Source: Pseudomonadota bacterium
GTDB lineage: Bacteria; Pseudomonadota; Alphaproteobacteria; UBA2966; CAIVPW01
Assembly: GCA_027625125.1 (NCBI GenBank)
Contig: JAQBXG010000026.1
Span: 1 to 13,086, forward strand
Length of the DNA: 13,086 nt
Direction of reading: 5' to 3'
Shown: positions 7,191-13,086 of the stretch, piece after piece
Layout of the letters: each line of letters begins with the position of its first letter
How positions within the stretch are numbered: the stretch's first letter is position 1
Notes under the pieces: model-generated
Databases searched by the model: none
Told to the model about the DNA's origin: nothing
What the model saw: only the letters and a program-made list of their open reading frames with translations
Translations under genes and position numbers: made by a program

Positions 7191-7706
7191 TCATGGGGAC
7201 GGTGGCGGCAGGTCGGGCGGTGGCGTTTCGCCGAGCTCGGCGATTGACCGGGCGATGGACTTGGTCGGCCGGGACGCCGTGTGGCTCCAGAGGAAGAAGA
7301 AGGTCTTGCGCGGCGGCGAATTGGTGACGCCGATGCCGGCCAGGATCTGCCGCGTCGGCCAGTCGATCAGGGTGGCGTCGCAATAGGTCGAATAGCCCTT
7401 GGCCCAGAAGAAGTACGTGCCGACCTCGGTATGGAGGCACTCGACCAGCGCCACGGTGCCGACCTCATCGGGGGTGCGGGCGCGGATTTCCTTTGGCAGG
7501 CGGTCGTGAATCGGGTCGAGCACACCGTTGTCGACATCGATCACCAGCACCTTGCCGTGACGAATATACCCGCCGAAAGGAAGCTCCTCGTTCGGCTCGA
7601 CAATGTACTGCGCGACATCGCCGGTGAAGTCGTTGCTGTCACACGCGGCGATGACGACACCGACGACGAGGGCGAGAAGGATTCGGGGCAGCAGCTTCGG
7701 GAACAT
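7191..7706 (-). CDS. Predicted lipoprotein, function unknown
   Basis: A 171-residue envelope protein. The N-terminus MFPKLLPRILLALVVGVVIAAC is a short basic region, a hydrophobic stretch and a lipobox (VIAAC) with Cys22 as the lipid site; the mature protein starts CDSNDFTGD. The rest has no domain that I recognise. Two further cysteines flank an aromatic stretch (CLHTEVGTYFFWAKGYSTYC) and could form a disulfide. The C-terminus is proline-rich (ETPPPDLPPPSP). The frame is open further upstream to 7769, but that part lies inside the protease gene and is not signal-like, so I chose ATG 7706. It begins 4 bases after the protease stop, implying co-transcription and probably translational coupling, so the two envelope proteins may work together. 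It converges on the tRNA gene. Confidence 0.8.
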   Translation of the reverse strand: MFPKLLPRILLALVVGVVIAACDSNDFTGDVAQYIVEPNEELPFGGYIRHGKVLVIDVDNGVLDPIHDRLPKEIRARTPDEVGTVALVECLHTEVGTYFFWAKGYSTYCDATLIDWPTRQILAGIGVTNSPPRKTFFFLWSHTASRPTKSIARSIAELGETPPPDLPPPSP

Positions 7707-7710
7707 GGCG

Positions 7711-8817
7711 TCAATTCGGGCTGAGTTCCGAGATGTTGAGGACCGCGGCCGGGTAGGCGCCTGCATCAAAGGTGCCGAGCCAGATCAGGTAGAGGCCGGA
7801 ATCCGGTTGGGTGATCGTGACCAGCGGGTTGCGGTCGCCGGCGCCGTCGTCGTCGCAATACCATTGTCCGTCCGGCGACAGGACCTGCAGCGTCGTGTCC
7901 GTCGCCGAAAGCGCCGACAGGTACAGATTCAGCGTGCCGGCGGTGTAGTCGAGGGCGACATCGGGGCTGTTGCTGACGAAGCCGTTGCAGCCGGCGGATC
8001 GGGTGTTGGCGGCGACGTCACCGCCGGCGACGCCCTCGACGACCGTCGGGTCCGGCGTGAATCCGGCGGTCAGGGCGAGGGTGCCGTAGGTCGGTGCGAG
8101 GCCGGCGAACATCGCCGGATTCGCAGCAAACGGTTGCTCGCCGGAGGCAGGCGCCGGCCCGTCCGCAACGGCCGGCGGCGGCGCCGTGGCCCCGACCTGG
8201 CCAAGCATGGCCGCGACGTCGTTGCTGACGGCGACGAAGTTCAAAGTCTCGCCGATGCCGCTGAGCAGCACGCCGACGACCTCGGCGAACGCGTTGACGA
8301 TCGGGCCGCCGCTGCTGCCCGGAAACGTCGAGTTGGTGATTTGCAGGTTGGCGATGCCGTTGCTGAGGCGGACGGCGCTGACGATGCCTTCGGAAATCGT
8401 GCCTTCGAAGCCCTCGGGGTTGCCGAGCGCCCAGACCGGGTCGCCGATCGTCACCTGGGACGAGTCGGCGAGGGGCAACGCCGTCGCGTTGCCGGTATCG
8501 ACCGCAATCAGCGCCAGGTCCTTGTCCGGGTCGTAGGCGAGCAAGCGATTGATCGCGACCTCGCCGGTGCGGTTGACGAACCGAGCGGTGCCGGACGTCA
8601 TGCCTTCCACAACGTGGTAGGCGGTGGCGACGATGCCGGGGGCGACGACAAAGCCGCTGCCGAGAAAGTCGCCATCGGGGGTGGTTACCTCGATGAATAC
8701 GATCGACGGCATCACGCGCGCCGCGATCAAACGCGCCTGCTGGGCGAAAGCGCCAGCGGGCGCCAGCGCGCCGGCCGCCAGCACCAGTACCGCCACCATC
8801 GCGCCCCTGAATCGCAT
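7711..8817 (-). CDS. Secreted trypsin-like serine protease with C-terminal PPC-like domain, no PDZ
   Basis: A 368-residue exported protein. Residues 1-26 are a signal peptide (MRFRGAMVAVLVLAAGALAP, cleavage near AGAFA-QQ). Residues about 30-205 form an HtrA/trypsin-type domain with the full triad: His68 in TAYHVV, Asp100 in DKDLALIAV and Ser169 in FPGSSGGPI; GSGFVV and WALGNPEGFEGT are family motifs. The usual residue before the nucleophile (Asn or Asp in GNSGGP or GDSGGP) is Ser here. There is no PDZ domain. After an Ala/Pro-rich linker (about 212-232), residues 240-368 resemble a pre-peptidase C-terminal-like beta sandwich, with SAGCNGFVSNSPDV, TTLQVLSPDGQWYCDDDGAG (a likely Ca2+ loop) and LYLIWLGTFDAG. 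This combination looks periplasmic or secreted rather than DegP-like. GGAGACAGGG before the ATG is a usable ribosome binding site. It is followed at once by the lipoprotein gene. Confidence 0.88.
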   Translation of the reverse strand: MRFRGAMVAVLVLAAGALAPAGAFAQQARLIAARVMPSIVFIEVTTPDGDFLGSGFVVAPGIVATAYHVVEGMTSGTARFVNRTGEVAINRLLAYDPDKDLALIAVDTGNATALPLADSSQVTIGDPVWALGNPEGFEGTISEGIVSAVRLSNGIANLQITNSTFPGSSGGPIVNAFAEVVGVLLSGIGETLNFVAVSNDVAAMLGQVGATAPPPAVADGPAPASGEQPFAANPAMFAGLAPTYGTLALTAGFTPDPTVVEGVAGGDVAANTRSAGCNGFVSNSPDVALDYTAGTLNLYLSALSATDTTLQVLSPDGQWYCDDDGAGDRNPLVTITQPDSGLYLIWLGTFDAGAYPAAVLNISELSPN

Positions 8818-9066
8818 CCCTGTCTCCGCTTCGCCGCGTTCGACGGCGGAGTGTATCCCTGCCGGCGACAGTTTGCGAATACGGCGCGGGTTCTTCGCCT
8901 GCTCGCCCCGCCGAGCCGCGAATGGCGCGCCGGCGCCGTGCGTTTACACGGGCTAACATGGCGTTCGCAGTACGGTGGCGGCGTTTCAATGGGGCGCTGC
9001 CATCCTCCCCCCATGCACGGTCGCAAGTGTTCCCCCAACCGCGCGGCGGCCGTGGACGCGAGCCCG
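8818..9066. other. Intergenic stretch without a recognisable gene
   Basis: Both strands were read. The longer open frames here are GC-driven and show no domain, signal peptide or believable start. On the minus strand GATACACT (around 8851-8858) could be part of a protease promoter, but no convincing -35 accompanies it. No tRNA, repeat array or insertion-sequence end is visible. Confidence 0.5.
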
Positions 9067-9285
9067 ATGCGCCGCCCCGAACTCCTCCCCGGGGCGGCCA
9101 TCGGGTAGTTGCTTTGGGCGCTGGCGGCCGTGCCGGCGCGGGCGGCCACCGTCCGGGCGGCGGCCGAACAGCGCGCCGAACTGTCGATCTTTGTCGCCGC
9201 GCGGAAAGCCGCGGGGCTGGTTCGCGACCTTGCGGGCGCCAACGGCGTCCTCCATATCCTCAACGACATTCTGCCCGGCGAATAG
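9067..9285 (+). pseudogene. Remnant of a secreted fasciclin-domain protein
   Basis: Read in one frame from ATG 9067, this stretch gives MRRPELLPGAAIG, a TAG (9106-9108), then LLWALAAVPARAATVRAAA, an apparent signal peptide interrupted by the stop. The frame runs on as ELSIFVAARKAAGLVRDL, the start of a fasciclin (FAS1) domain, and passes directly into AGANGVLHILNDILPGE, the conserved end of the same domain (normally NGVIHVIDxVLLP), then TAG at 9283-9285. About 90-100 residues of the middle, including TPFTVFAPTDxAF, are missing. FAS1 domains are secreted adhesion modules. Codon third positions are GC-rich as in a real gene, so the frame looks once-coding. The remnant has two lesions, a nonsense codon and an in-frame internal deletion. 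The match is by eye only, but both ends agreeing with one family in one frame is hard to get by chance. Confidence 0.6.
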
Positions 9286-9321
9286 ACACGTCCGGGCCGC
9301 CCGAGGGGCCGAAGCACCGCC

Positions 9322-9350
9322 TTGCCGCTTGCAGCCGCGCCCGCTAGGGT
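9322..9350 (+). promoter_or_regulatory. Possible promoter of the prolyl isomerase gene
   Basis: TTGCCG (9322-9327) and TAGGGT (9345-9350) are 17 bases apart, 66 bases before the ATG at 9417. Match to consensus is partial (four and three of six bases), so this is only a candidate. Confidence 0.35.
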
Positions 9351-9416
9351 GCGCGCGTTGCGTGGGAACGAAAGGCCGGTGAGGCCGGGGGGGCGGTGGC
9401 CCCGGAAAGGACGACG

Positions 9417-10316
9417 ATGCAGTTTCGAGCCATATCCATAGCCGCGATGCTCGCACTGGCCGCGCCGGTGGCGCTCGCCCAGGATGCCGGAAACGGCGCC
9501 GGCGAGATCGATCCCGTGGTCGCCATCGTCAACGGCGAACTGGTGCGGGCCTCGGAAGTCGTCATGTTGTACGAATCGCTGGGTCCGCAGGTCACCCAGA
9601 TCGCGTTTCAGACGCTGTACGCACAGCTGCTGGAAAGCACGATCGAGCGCAAGCTGGTGACGCAGCGGGCGGTGGCGGAGGGGTTGCTGGAGGACCCGGA
9701 GGTGGCCGCCAAGGTCGCCTATTGGACCGAGCGGGTGCTGGAAGAGACGCTTGTCAACCGCGCGATCGAAAACGCGTTGACCGACGAACTGGTCCGCGCC
9801 GCCTACGATCGCATGATCGCCGACGCCACCGTGGCCGAGGAAGTACGCGCGAGTCACATACTGCTGGCGACCCAGCCGGAAGCCTATGCGGCCATCGCCC
9901 GCCTCGAAGCCGGCGAGGTATTCGCCGATCTGGCCCGCGAGCTGTCGATCGGGCCCTCCGCCGCCCAGGGCGGTGATCTGGACTATTTCCGCTATGAGGA
10001 CGTTGTGCCGGAATTCAGTGATGTCGCGTTCTCGCTCGCGGTCGGGGAACACACGACCGAACCGGTCGAATCCGCGTTTGGCTGGCACGTCATTCTGGTG
10101 ACCGACCGCCGGGCGGTGGAGCCGCCGAGCTTCGACGAAATGTTCGGCCAGTTGCGCGACGACGAGGGGCAGCGCCTGGTCGGTGAGTTTTATGAGAATC
10201 TGATGTCCGACGTGAACGTGCAGCGCTTCAACTTTGATGGCACCCCGGCCGGCGACGCCGGGCCATTGCTTGCGCCGCCGCCGCAGCAGCCGGTGGAACC
10301 CGCCCCGGCGCCCTAG
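9417..10316 (+). CDS. Secreted parvulin-type peptidyl-prolyl cis-trans isomerase
   Basis: A 299-residue periplasmic folding factor of the SurA/PrsA-like parvulin family. Residues 1-21 are a signal peptide (MQFRAISIAAMLALAAPVAL, cut near LA-QD). Residues 30-135 form the N-terminal helical part that starts with the usual VVAIVNGELVRASEV and contains LLESTIERKLVTQRAV. The parvulin domain spans about 143-232: VRASHILL with His147, FADLARELSIGPSAAQGGDL, VVPEFSDVAFSL, and SAFGWHVILVTDRR with His224. The C-terminus is an Ala/Pro-rich tail (PPPQQPVEPAPAP). The start ATG 9417 has GGAAAGG seven bases upstream; an in-frame GTG at 9396 is less likely. It may supply outer-membrane protein folding activity. 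The alpha/beta hydrolase gene starts 13 bases after the stop, suggesting one transcript. Confidence 0.92.
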   Translation: MQFRAISIAAMLALAAPVALAQDAGNGAGEIDPVVAIVNGELVRASEVVMLYESLGPQVTQIAFQTLYAQLLESTIERKLVTQRAVAEGLLEDPEVAAKVAYWTERVLEETLVNRAIENALTDELVRAAYDRMIADATVAEEVRASHILLATQPEAYAAIARLEAGEVFADLARELSIGPSAAQGGDLDYFRYEDVVPEFSDVAFSLAVGEHTTEPVESAFGWHVILVTDRRAVEPPSFDEMFGQLRDDEGQRLVGEFYENLMSDVNVQRFNFDGTPAGDAGPLLAPPPQQPVEPAPAP

Positions 10317-10329
10317 CCCTCGGTCGGCG

Positions 10330-10980
10330 ATGGCCGCCGGGTTGCGCCTGAAATGGACGGGCAAGCCCGGGGCCGGTCCGGTGGTTGCCCTGGCCCATGG
10401 CGCGGGCGCGCCGATGGACAGCCCGTTTCTGAATGAAATTGCCGACGGCATCAATCGCCACGGCATCGCAGTCGTGCGGTTTGAGTTCGCCTATATGCGG
10501 CAGCGGCGGCAGGACGGCTCGCGCCGCCCGCCGGACAGTGCGCCGAAGCTGTTGGACGAGTGGCGGGCCGTGATCGCGAAGATCGATGGGAATGGCGTGG
10601 CCCCGGAGCGGCTTGTGATCGGCGGCAAGTCGATGGGCGGCCGCATCGCCAGCATGGTCGCGGACGAGACCGGCGTCGCGGGGCTGGCATGCCTGGGGTA
10701 TCCGTTTCACCCGCCGGGCCGCGCCGCGGCCCCTGCGCGGGTTGCGCATCTGGCGGATCTGAAGACTCCGGCGCTGTTTGTGCAGGGGACCCGCGACGCC
10801 TTTGGTTCCCGCGACGATGTCGCAGGATACAAACTGGCGCACGGAATCAAACTGTTCTGGATCGAGGACGGCGACCACGGTCTGCGCCCGCGAAAGGCGT
10901 CGGGCCGGACCGAGGCGGAGGCGCTGGAGGAGGCGGCGGCAGCGGTGGCGGCGTTTGCGCGCCGGGTCGGCGCGGCCTAG
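10330..10980 (+). CDS. Alpha/beta hydrolase of the KANL3/Tex30 type
   Basis: A 216-residue cytoplasmic alpha/beta hydrolase-fold protein, with no signal peptide. The oxyanion-side motif is ALAHGAGAPMDSPFL (His23), followed by VVRFEFAYMRQRR. The nucleophile elbow is GGKSMGGR with Ser101. The acid is Asp156 in VQGTRDAFGS and the base His183 in IEDGDHGLRPRK. AHGAGAPMDSPF together with GGKSMGGR is typical of the small KANL3/Tex30-like bacterial hydrolases, whose substrates are not known. ATG 10330 was chosen because the earlier in-frame ATG at 10234 lies inside the prolyl isomerase gene and would add a nonsensical Arg/Pro-rich stretch. It follows the isomerase by 13 bases. Its TAG stop overlaps the TAG of the convergent NAD-binding protein on CTAG. 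Confidence 0.88.
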   Translation: MAAGLRLKWTGKPGAGPVVALAHGAGAPMDSPFLNEIADGINRHGIAVVRFEFAYMRQRRQDGSRRPPDSAPKLLDEWRAVIAKIDGNGVAPERLVIGGKSMGGRIASMVADETGVAGLACLGYPFHPPGRAAAPARVAHLADLKTPALFVQGTRDAFGSRDDVAGYKLAHGIKLFWIEDGDHGLRPRKASGRTEAEALEEAAAAVAAFARRVGAA

Positions 10981-11363
10981 TAGCCGGAGCGGTCCGGCCC
11001 CGACAGGTTCATGTCTTCGAACAGCATCCAGAAGAATCGGACGACCGATTCCGGCGCGACGACCGTGCGGCTATTACCGCTTTCGTGCAGCTTTTTGCGA
11101 ATGGCCGCACGGACCTCGGGAACGCCGGTCAGATCGAAGATCACGTCGATGTCGGCAGTATGGTTCAGCGCCTCGACCGCGTCGGTGTATACCGGGGTGC
11201 CGTCGTCATAAAAGGCTTTGGCCAACGCCGATGACTTGTTGCGCTCGGCGACGGCGACGATTTCGACGGGCTTGCCGTGCAGACGTGCTTCGCGCACCCG
11301 CTCGGCGAACTGGCCGCCGATGCGGCCCAATCCGAACAGCGCTACCTTTGTTGCGTCCGCCAT
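10977..11363 (-). CDS. Stand-alone NAD(P)-binding Rossmann-fold protein
   Basis: A 128-residue protein made of one dinucleotide-binding domain. The fingerprint is VALFGLGRIGGQFAERV (residues 7-23; GxGxxG at 11-16). EIVAVAERNKSSALAKAF follows, where Glu40 at the end of beta-2 suggests NAD rather than NADP. VYTDAVEAL and DIDVIFDLTGVPEVRAAIRK resemble the N-terminal part of homoserine dehydrogenase or Gfo/Idh-type enzymes. There is no catalytic domain after it; the chain ends about 20 residues after ESVVRFFWMLFE. A similar small family exists from memory, so this is probably full length rather than truncated. The start has AGGGAGG ten bases before ATG. It lies 39 bases after the broken terB gene and downstream of the dinG-like helicase. 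Role unknown; a sensor or regulatory partner is as likely as an enzyme. Confidence 0.8.
   Translation of the reverse strand: MADATKVALFGLGRIGGQFAERVREARLHGKPVEIVAVAERNKSSALAKAFYDDGTPVYTDAVEALNHTADIDVIFDLTGVPEVRAAIRKKLHESGNSRTVVAPESVVRFFWMLFEDMNLSGPDRSGY
10983..10998. other. GC stem-loop at convergent gene ends
   Basis: GCCGGA (10983-10988) and TCCGGC (10993-10998) form a 6-bp stem around GCGG, starting 3 bases after the hydrolase stop and lying in the last codons (PDRSGY) of the opposing gene. There is no T-run. The placement mirrors the repeat at 1182-1201. Confidence 0.3.
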
Positions 11364-11402
11364 CGCAGTGCCTCCCTGGTTGTTGCCACGATGCCGCGCA
11401 GC

Positions 11403-11801
11403 CTAGATGCGATGATAATGGGCGCGGGCGCCGCGCTCGATACCGGCGGAGACCAACCGGTCGATTTCGAGCCGGTGCCGGAGCATTTCGAGCAGACGCG
11501 CCTCTTCCTGGCTGACTTTGCCGTCGGCGGCGGCGACGTCACAGGCCAGCGCATAGGCCGTTTCCCGCAGGCGTTCCGGAAGTTAATCCGCGACCAGGCG
11601 GAGGACCGCTTCGAGGCCGTCATCTTCGCCGAGCATCGAAGCGCAGTCTTCGGCGATGCGCGGGAGTTGGTCGACATCGAACTGTTCGAAGATCGGAAGG
11701 GTGCGGACGATCTCGCCGATGCTGTACAGCTCGGAATCCGACATCTCGCGGTCGGCCGCCGAGATCAGCACCATCGTGTAGATCAACGCCGCGTATTCCA
11801 T
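11403..11801 (-). pseudogene. TerB-family gene interrupted by one in-frame TAA
   Basis: Read from ATG 11801 the first 72 codons give MEYAALIYTMVLISAADREM and on to GLEAVLRLVAD, then TAA at 11583-11585. The same frame resumes at once with LPERLRETAYALACDVAAAD and ends RGARAHYHRI at TAG 11403-11405. Without the stop the product would have 132 residues, a normal length for the small TerB-like (DjlA-type helical, COG3793/PF05099) proteins. Both halves carry the internal acidic repeat of the family, AADREMSDSE in the first and AADGKVSQEE in the second. No frameshift is needed; only one codon is wrong. I see no start codon with a ribosome site for the second half. TerB-like proteins are named after tellurite resistance, but this subfamily's role is not established. 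It lies 30 bases after the helicase gene. A sequencing error is the main alternative. Confidence 0.85.
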
Positions 11802-11831
11802 ACGCCCGCCCGTGGTTGCGTTGGCCCGAAC

Positions 11832-13086
11832 CTAGGGCACCGATTCCGTTCCGGCAAGGGATTCCAGGTCGCGGAGAAACGTCCGTGCCGCGTCGATCGT
11901 CGCCGCGACGCCGAGGCGCTCCGGCGTCGTTCCGGGCGGAAACGCCGACAGCAGCCGCGACGGCGTCCGGCTGTCCAGCATCACAAAAACGCCATGGTCG
12001 CCGGCGCGGCGCAACAGCCGCCCGAACGCCTGGCGCAGGCGCAGCCGCGCGATGCGGTCTTCGAACGCCGCGCCGCCGAAAGCCTTTTTGCGCGCCTGGT
12101 GCAGGATGTCCGGTCGCGGCCACGGCACCCGGTCAAATACGATCAGGCGCAGGCTGCGCCCCGGCACGTCGACGCCGTCGCGCACTGCGTCGGTGCCGAG
12201 CAGACAGGCGCGAATGTCGGCGCGGAAGATATCGACCAATGTGCCGGTGTCCATCGCGTCGACGTGCTGCGCCAGCAGCGGCAGGCCCGCCGCCGCCAGC
12301 GGCGCGGCGATGCGGCGGTGAACCGCCCGCAGGCGGGAGATGGCGGTGAACAGGCCGATGGCGCCGCCGCCGGCCGCGAGGAACAGTTCGCGGACCGCCG
12401 CCGCCACCGCGTCCGCGTTGTCGCGGGCGAGGTCGTTGACGATGAATATGCGTGTGTCGCGGCCGTAGTCGAACGGAGAGCCGACGCTGACGCGGCGCGG
12501 CGGCGCCGCCAGATGATGCGCGCCGGTGCGGACTTCGGCGGCGAGCCAGCTCTCCCCGGCCGGGTCGTCGCCGTCTTCGGGGGCGGTGTGGTCGCGCAGG
12601 CTGGCGGAGGTGATCAAGGCGCCGTGCGCGCCGGACAGCACGGTTTCCGAGAACGGCACGGTCGGGTCGAGGTGATGGCGGTGCAGGCCGGCGTCGGTTT
12701 CGCGCCCCATTGCCCGGTGCAGCGAAAACCAGTCGACGAACGCTTCCGGCGTGCCGTCGTCGAGCGCCGCGAGCATCGCGCCCCAGACGTCCACCTCGGC
12801 GGCGCGGCGCGCAAGACCGCGGCAGGCCGCCTCGATGCGGCGGCGGGAGTCCGGCTCGAGTTCCGCGAGATCGTCGTCGAGTCGCGCCGCAAGTGTGCGC
12901 GCAAGGGACTGGAGCGGCGCGGACAGACGGTCGAGGGCGGCGCGAAACGCCATCGCCGCGCCGCGGAGGGCATCGGCCGGTTCGGTGACCGTTGCCTCCA
13001 GCGAATACCCCGTATCCGGCCCGCTCTGCCGCGCCAGAACATGGTCGCGAACACGGGCGAAAAACGTCTCGGCGGCGGGCGCGGGA
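11832..13086 (-). CDS. DinG/Rad3-like ATP-dependent DNA helicase, C-terminal part (5' end outside window)
   Basis: The frame is open to the right edge of the window, so only the C-terminal 417 residues of a superfamily 2 XPD/DinG-type helicase are seen; the Walker A and DEAH box should lie beyond. Visible helicase-domain-2 signatures: GALITSASL (motif III/IV region), VSVGSPFDYGRDTRIFI, GGGAIGLFTAISRLRAVHRRI (motif IV), DAVRDGVDVPGRSLRLIVFD (motif V) and RLRQAFGRLLRRAGDHG (motif VI, QxxGRxxR), then VFVMLDSR. Upstream residues (FVDWFSLHRAMGRETDAGLH) are the Arch/accessory part typical of DinG, which unwinds R-loops and damaged DNA. The protein ends TESVP with TAG at 11832-11834. terB and the NAD-binding gene follow on the same strand. 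Whether an iron-sulfur cluster domain is present cannot be judged from this part. Confidence 0.9.
   Translation of the reverse strand, partial: PAPAAETFFARVRDHVLARQSGPDTGYSLEATVTEPADALRGAAMAFRAALDRLSAPLQSLARTLAARLDDDLAELEPDSRRRIEAACRGLARRAAEVDVWGAMLAALDDGTPEAFVDWFSLHRAMGRETDAGLHRHHLDPTVPFSETVLSGAHGALITSASLRDHTAPEDGDDPAGESWLAAEVRTGAHHLAAPPRRVSVGSPFDYGRDTRIFIVNDLARDNADAVAAAVRELFLAAGGGAIGLFTAISRLRAVHRRIAAPLAAAGLPLLAQHVDAMDTGTLVDIFRADIRACLLGTDAVRDGVDVPGRSLRLIVFDRVPWPRPDILHQARKKAFGGAAFEDRIARLRLRQAFGRLLRRAGDHGVFVMLDSRTPSRLLSAFPPGTTPERLGVAATIDAARTFLRDLESLAGTESVP

Noticed and set aside
7027..7386. Open frames crossing the tRNA gene
   Set aside because: They read through a perfect tRNA and antisense to the lipoprotein; no coding signature.
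7603..9108. 501-codon open frame on the + strand across the protease gene
   Set aside because: It is the antisense shadow of the protease and lipoprotein genes in GC-rich DNA; the product is Arg/Gly/Asp-rich with no domain. Only its last part, in the same frame as the fasciclin remnant, has meaning.
8818..9416. A hidden novel system, CRISPR or repeat array in the large gap
   Set aside because: No direct repeats or paired ORFs; apart from the fasciclin remnant and a weak promoter, I see nothing there.
8727..10466. 579-codon open frame on the - strand
   Set aside because: It lies opposite the prolyl isomerase, whose signal peptide, parvulin motifs and ribosome site are clear; the antisense product shows no domain.
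11583..11585. Programmed recoding of the terB stop
   Set aside because: The codon is TAA, which is not used for selenocysteine or pyrrolysine, and no slippery site or recoding stem is evident; mutation or sequencing error is simpler.

Overview
This GC-rich window reads as an ordinary, gene-dense piece of an alphaproteobacterial chromosome, probably Rhodospirillales- or Rhizobiales-like. The evidence is the very high G+C at third codon positions, a SAM-II type riboswitch in front of metZ, the hslO/apaG/metZ gene set, an alphaproteobacterial-type ArgE, and a tRNA-Gly(CCC). I see no phage, insertion sequence, CRISPR array or defence locus.

Left part (1-1153, + strand): the 3' end of hslO (redox chaperone Hsp33), then a small conserved lipoprotein. 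These converge on a long minus-strand run read from about 6980 down to 1150: metZ (O-succinylhomoserine sulfhydrylase), apaG, folE (GTP cyclohydrolase I), a TrkH-type K+ transporter subunit, argE and a class I methyltransferase. The intergenic gaps are short and argE overlaps the methyltransferase by ATGA, so this could be one transcription unit. A sigma70-like promoter (6987-7015), a SAM-II aptamer (6908-6960) and an apparent hairpin expression platform precede metZ, placing at least metZ under S-adenosylmethionine control.

Centre (7069-9285): a + strand tRNA-Gly(CCC) with its own promoter lies back to back with the metZ leader. Next come a minus-strand pair, a secreted trypsin-like protease without a PDZ domain and a lipoprotein. 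A 599-base gap (8818-9416) follows that holds no intact gene. It does hold what looks like the wreck of a secreted fasciclin-domain gene: an in-frame stop in the signal peptide and the two conserved ends of the domain joined directly.

Right part (9417-13086): a secreted parvulin-type prolyl isomerase and a small alpha/beta hydrolase on the + strand converge on a minus-strand run of a DinG-like helicase (its N-terminal part lies beyond the window), a TerB-family gene split by a single in-frame TAA, and a 128-residue stand-alone Rossmann-fold NAD-binding protein. Both convergent junctions in the window (1150-1153 and 10977-10980) end the same way: the two opposing TAG stops share a CTAG palindrome, followed by a GC hairpin.

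I did not find a credible new multi-gene system. The items most worth a second look are the SAM-II leader architecture, the terB nonsense codon, the fasciclin remnant, and the possibility that a SAM-dependent methyltransferase sits in a SAM-controlled operon.
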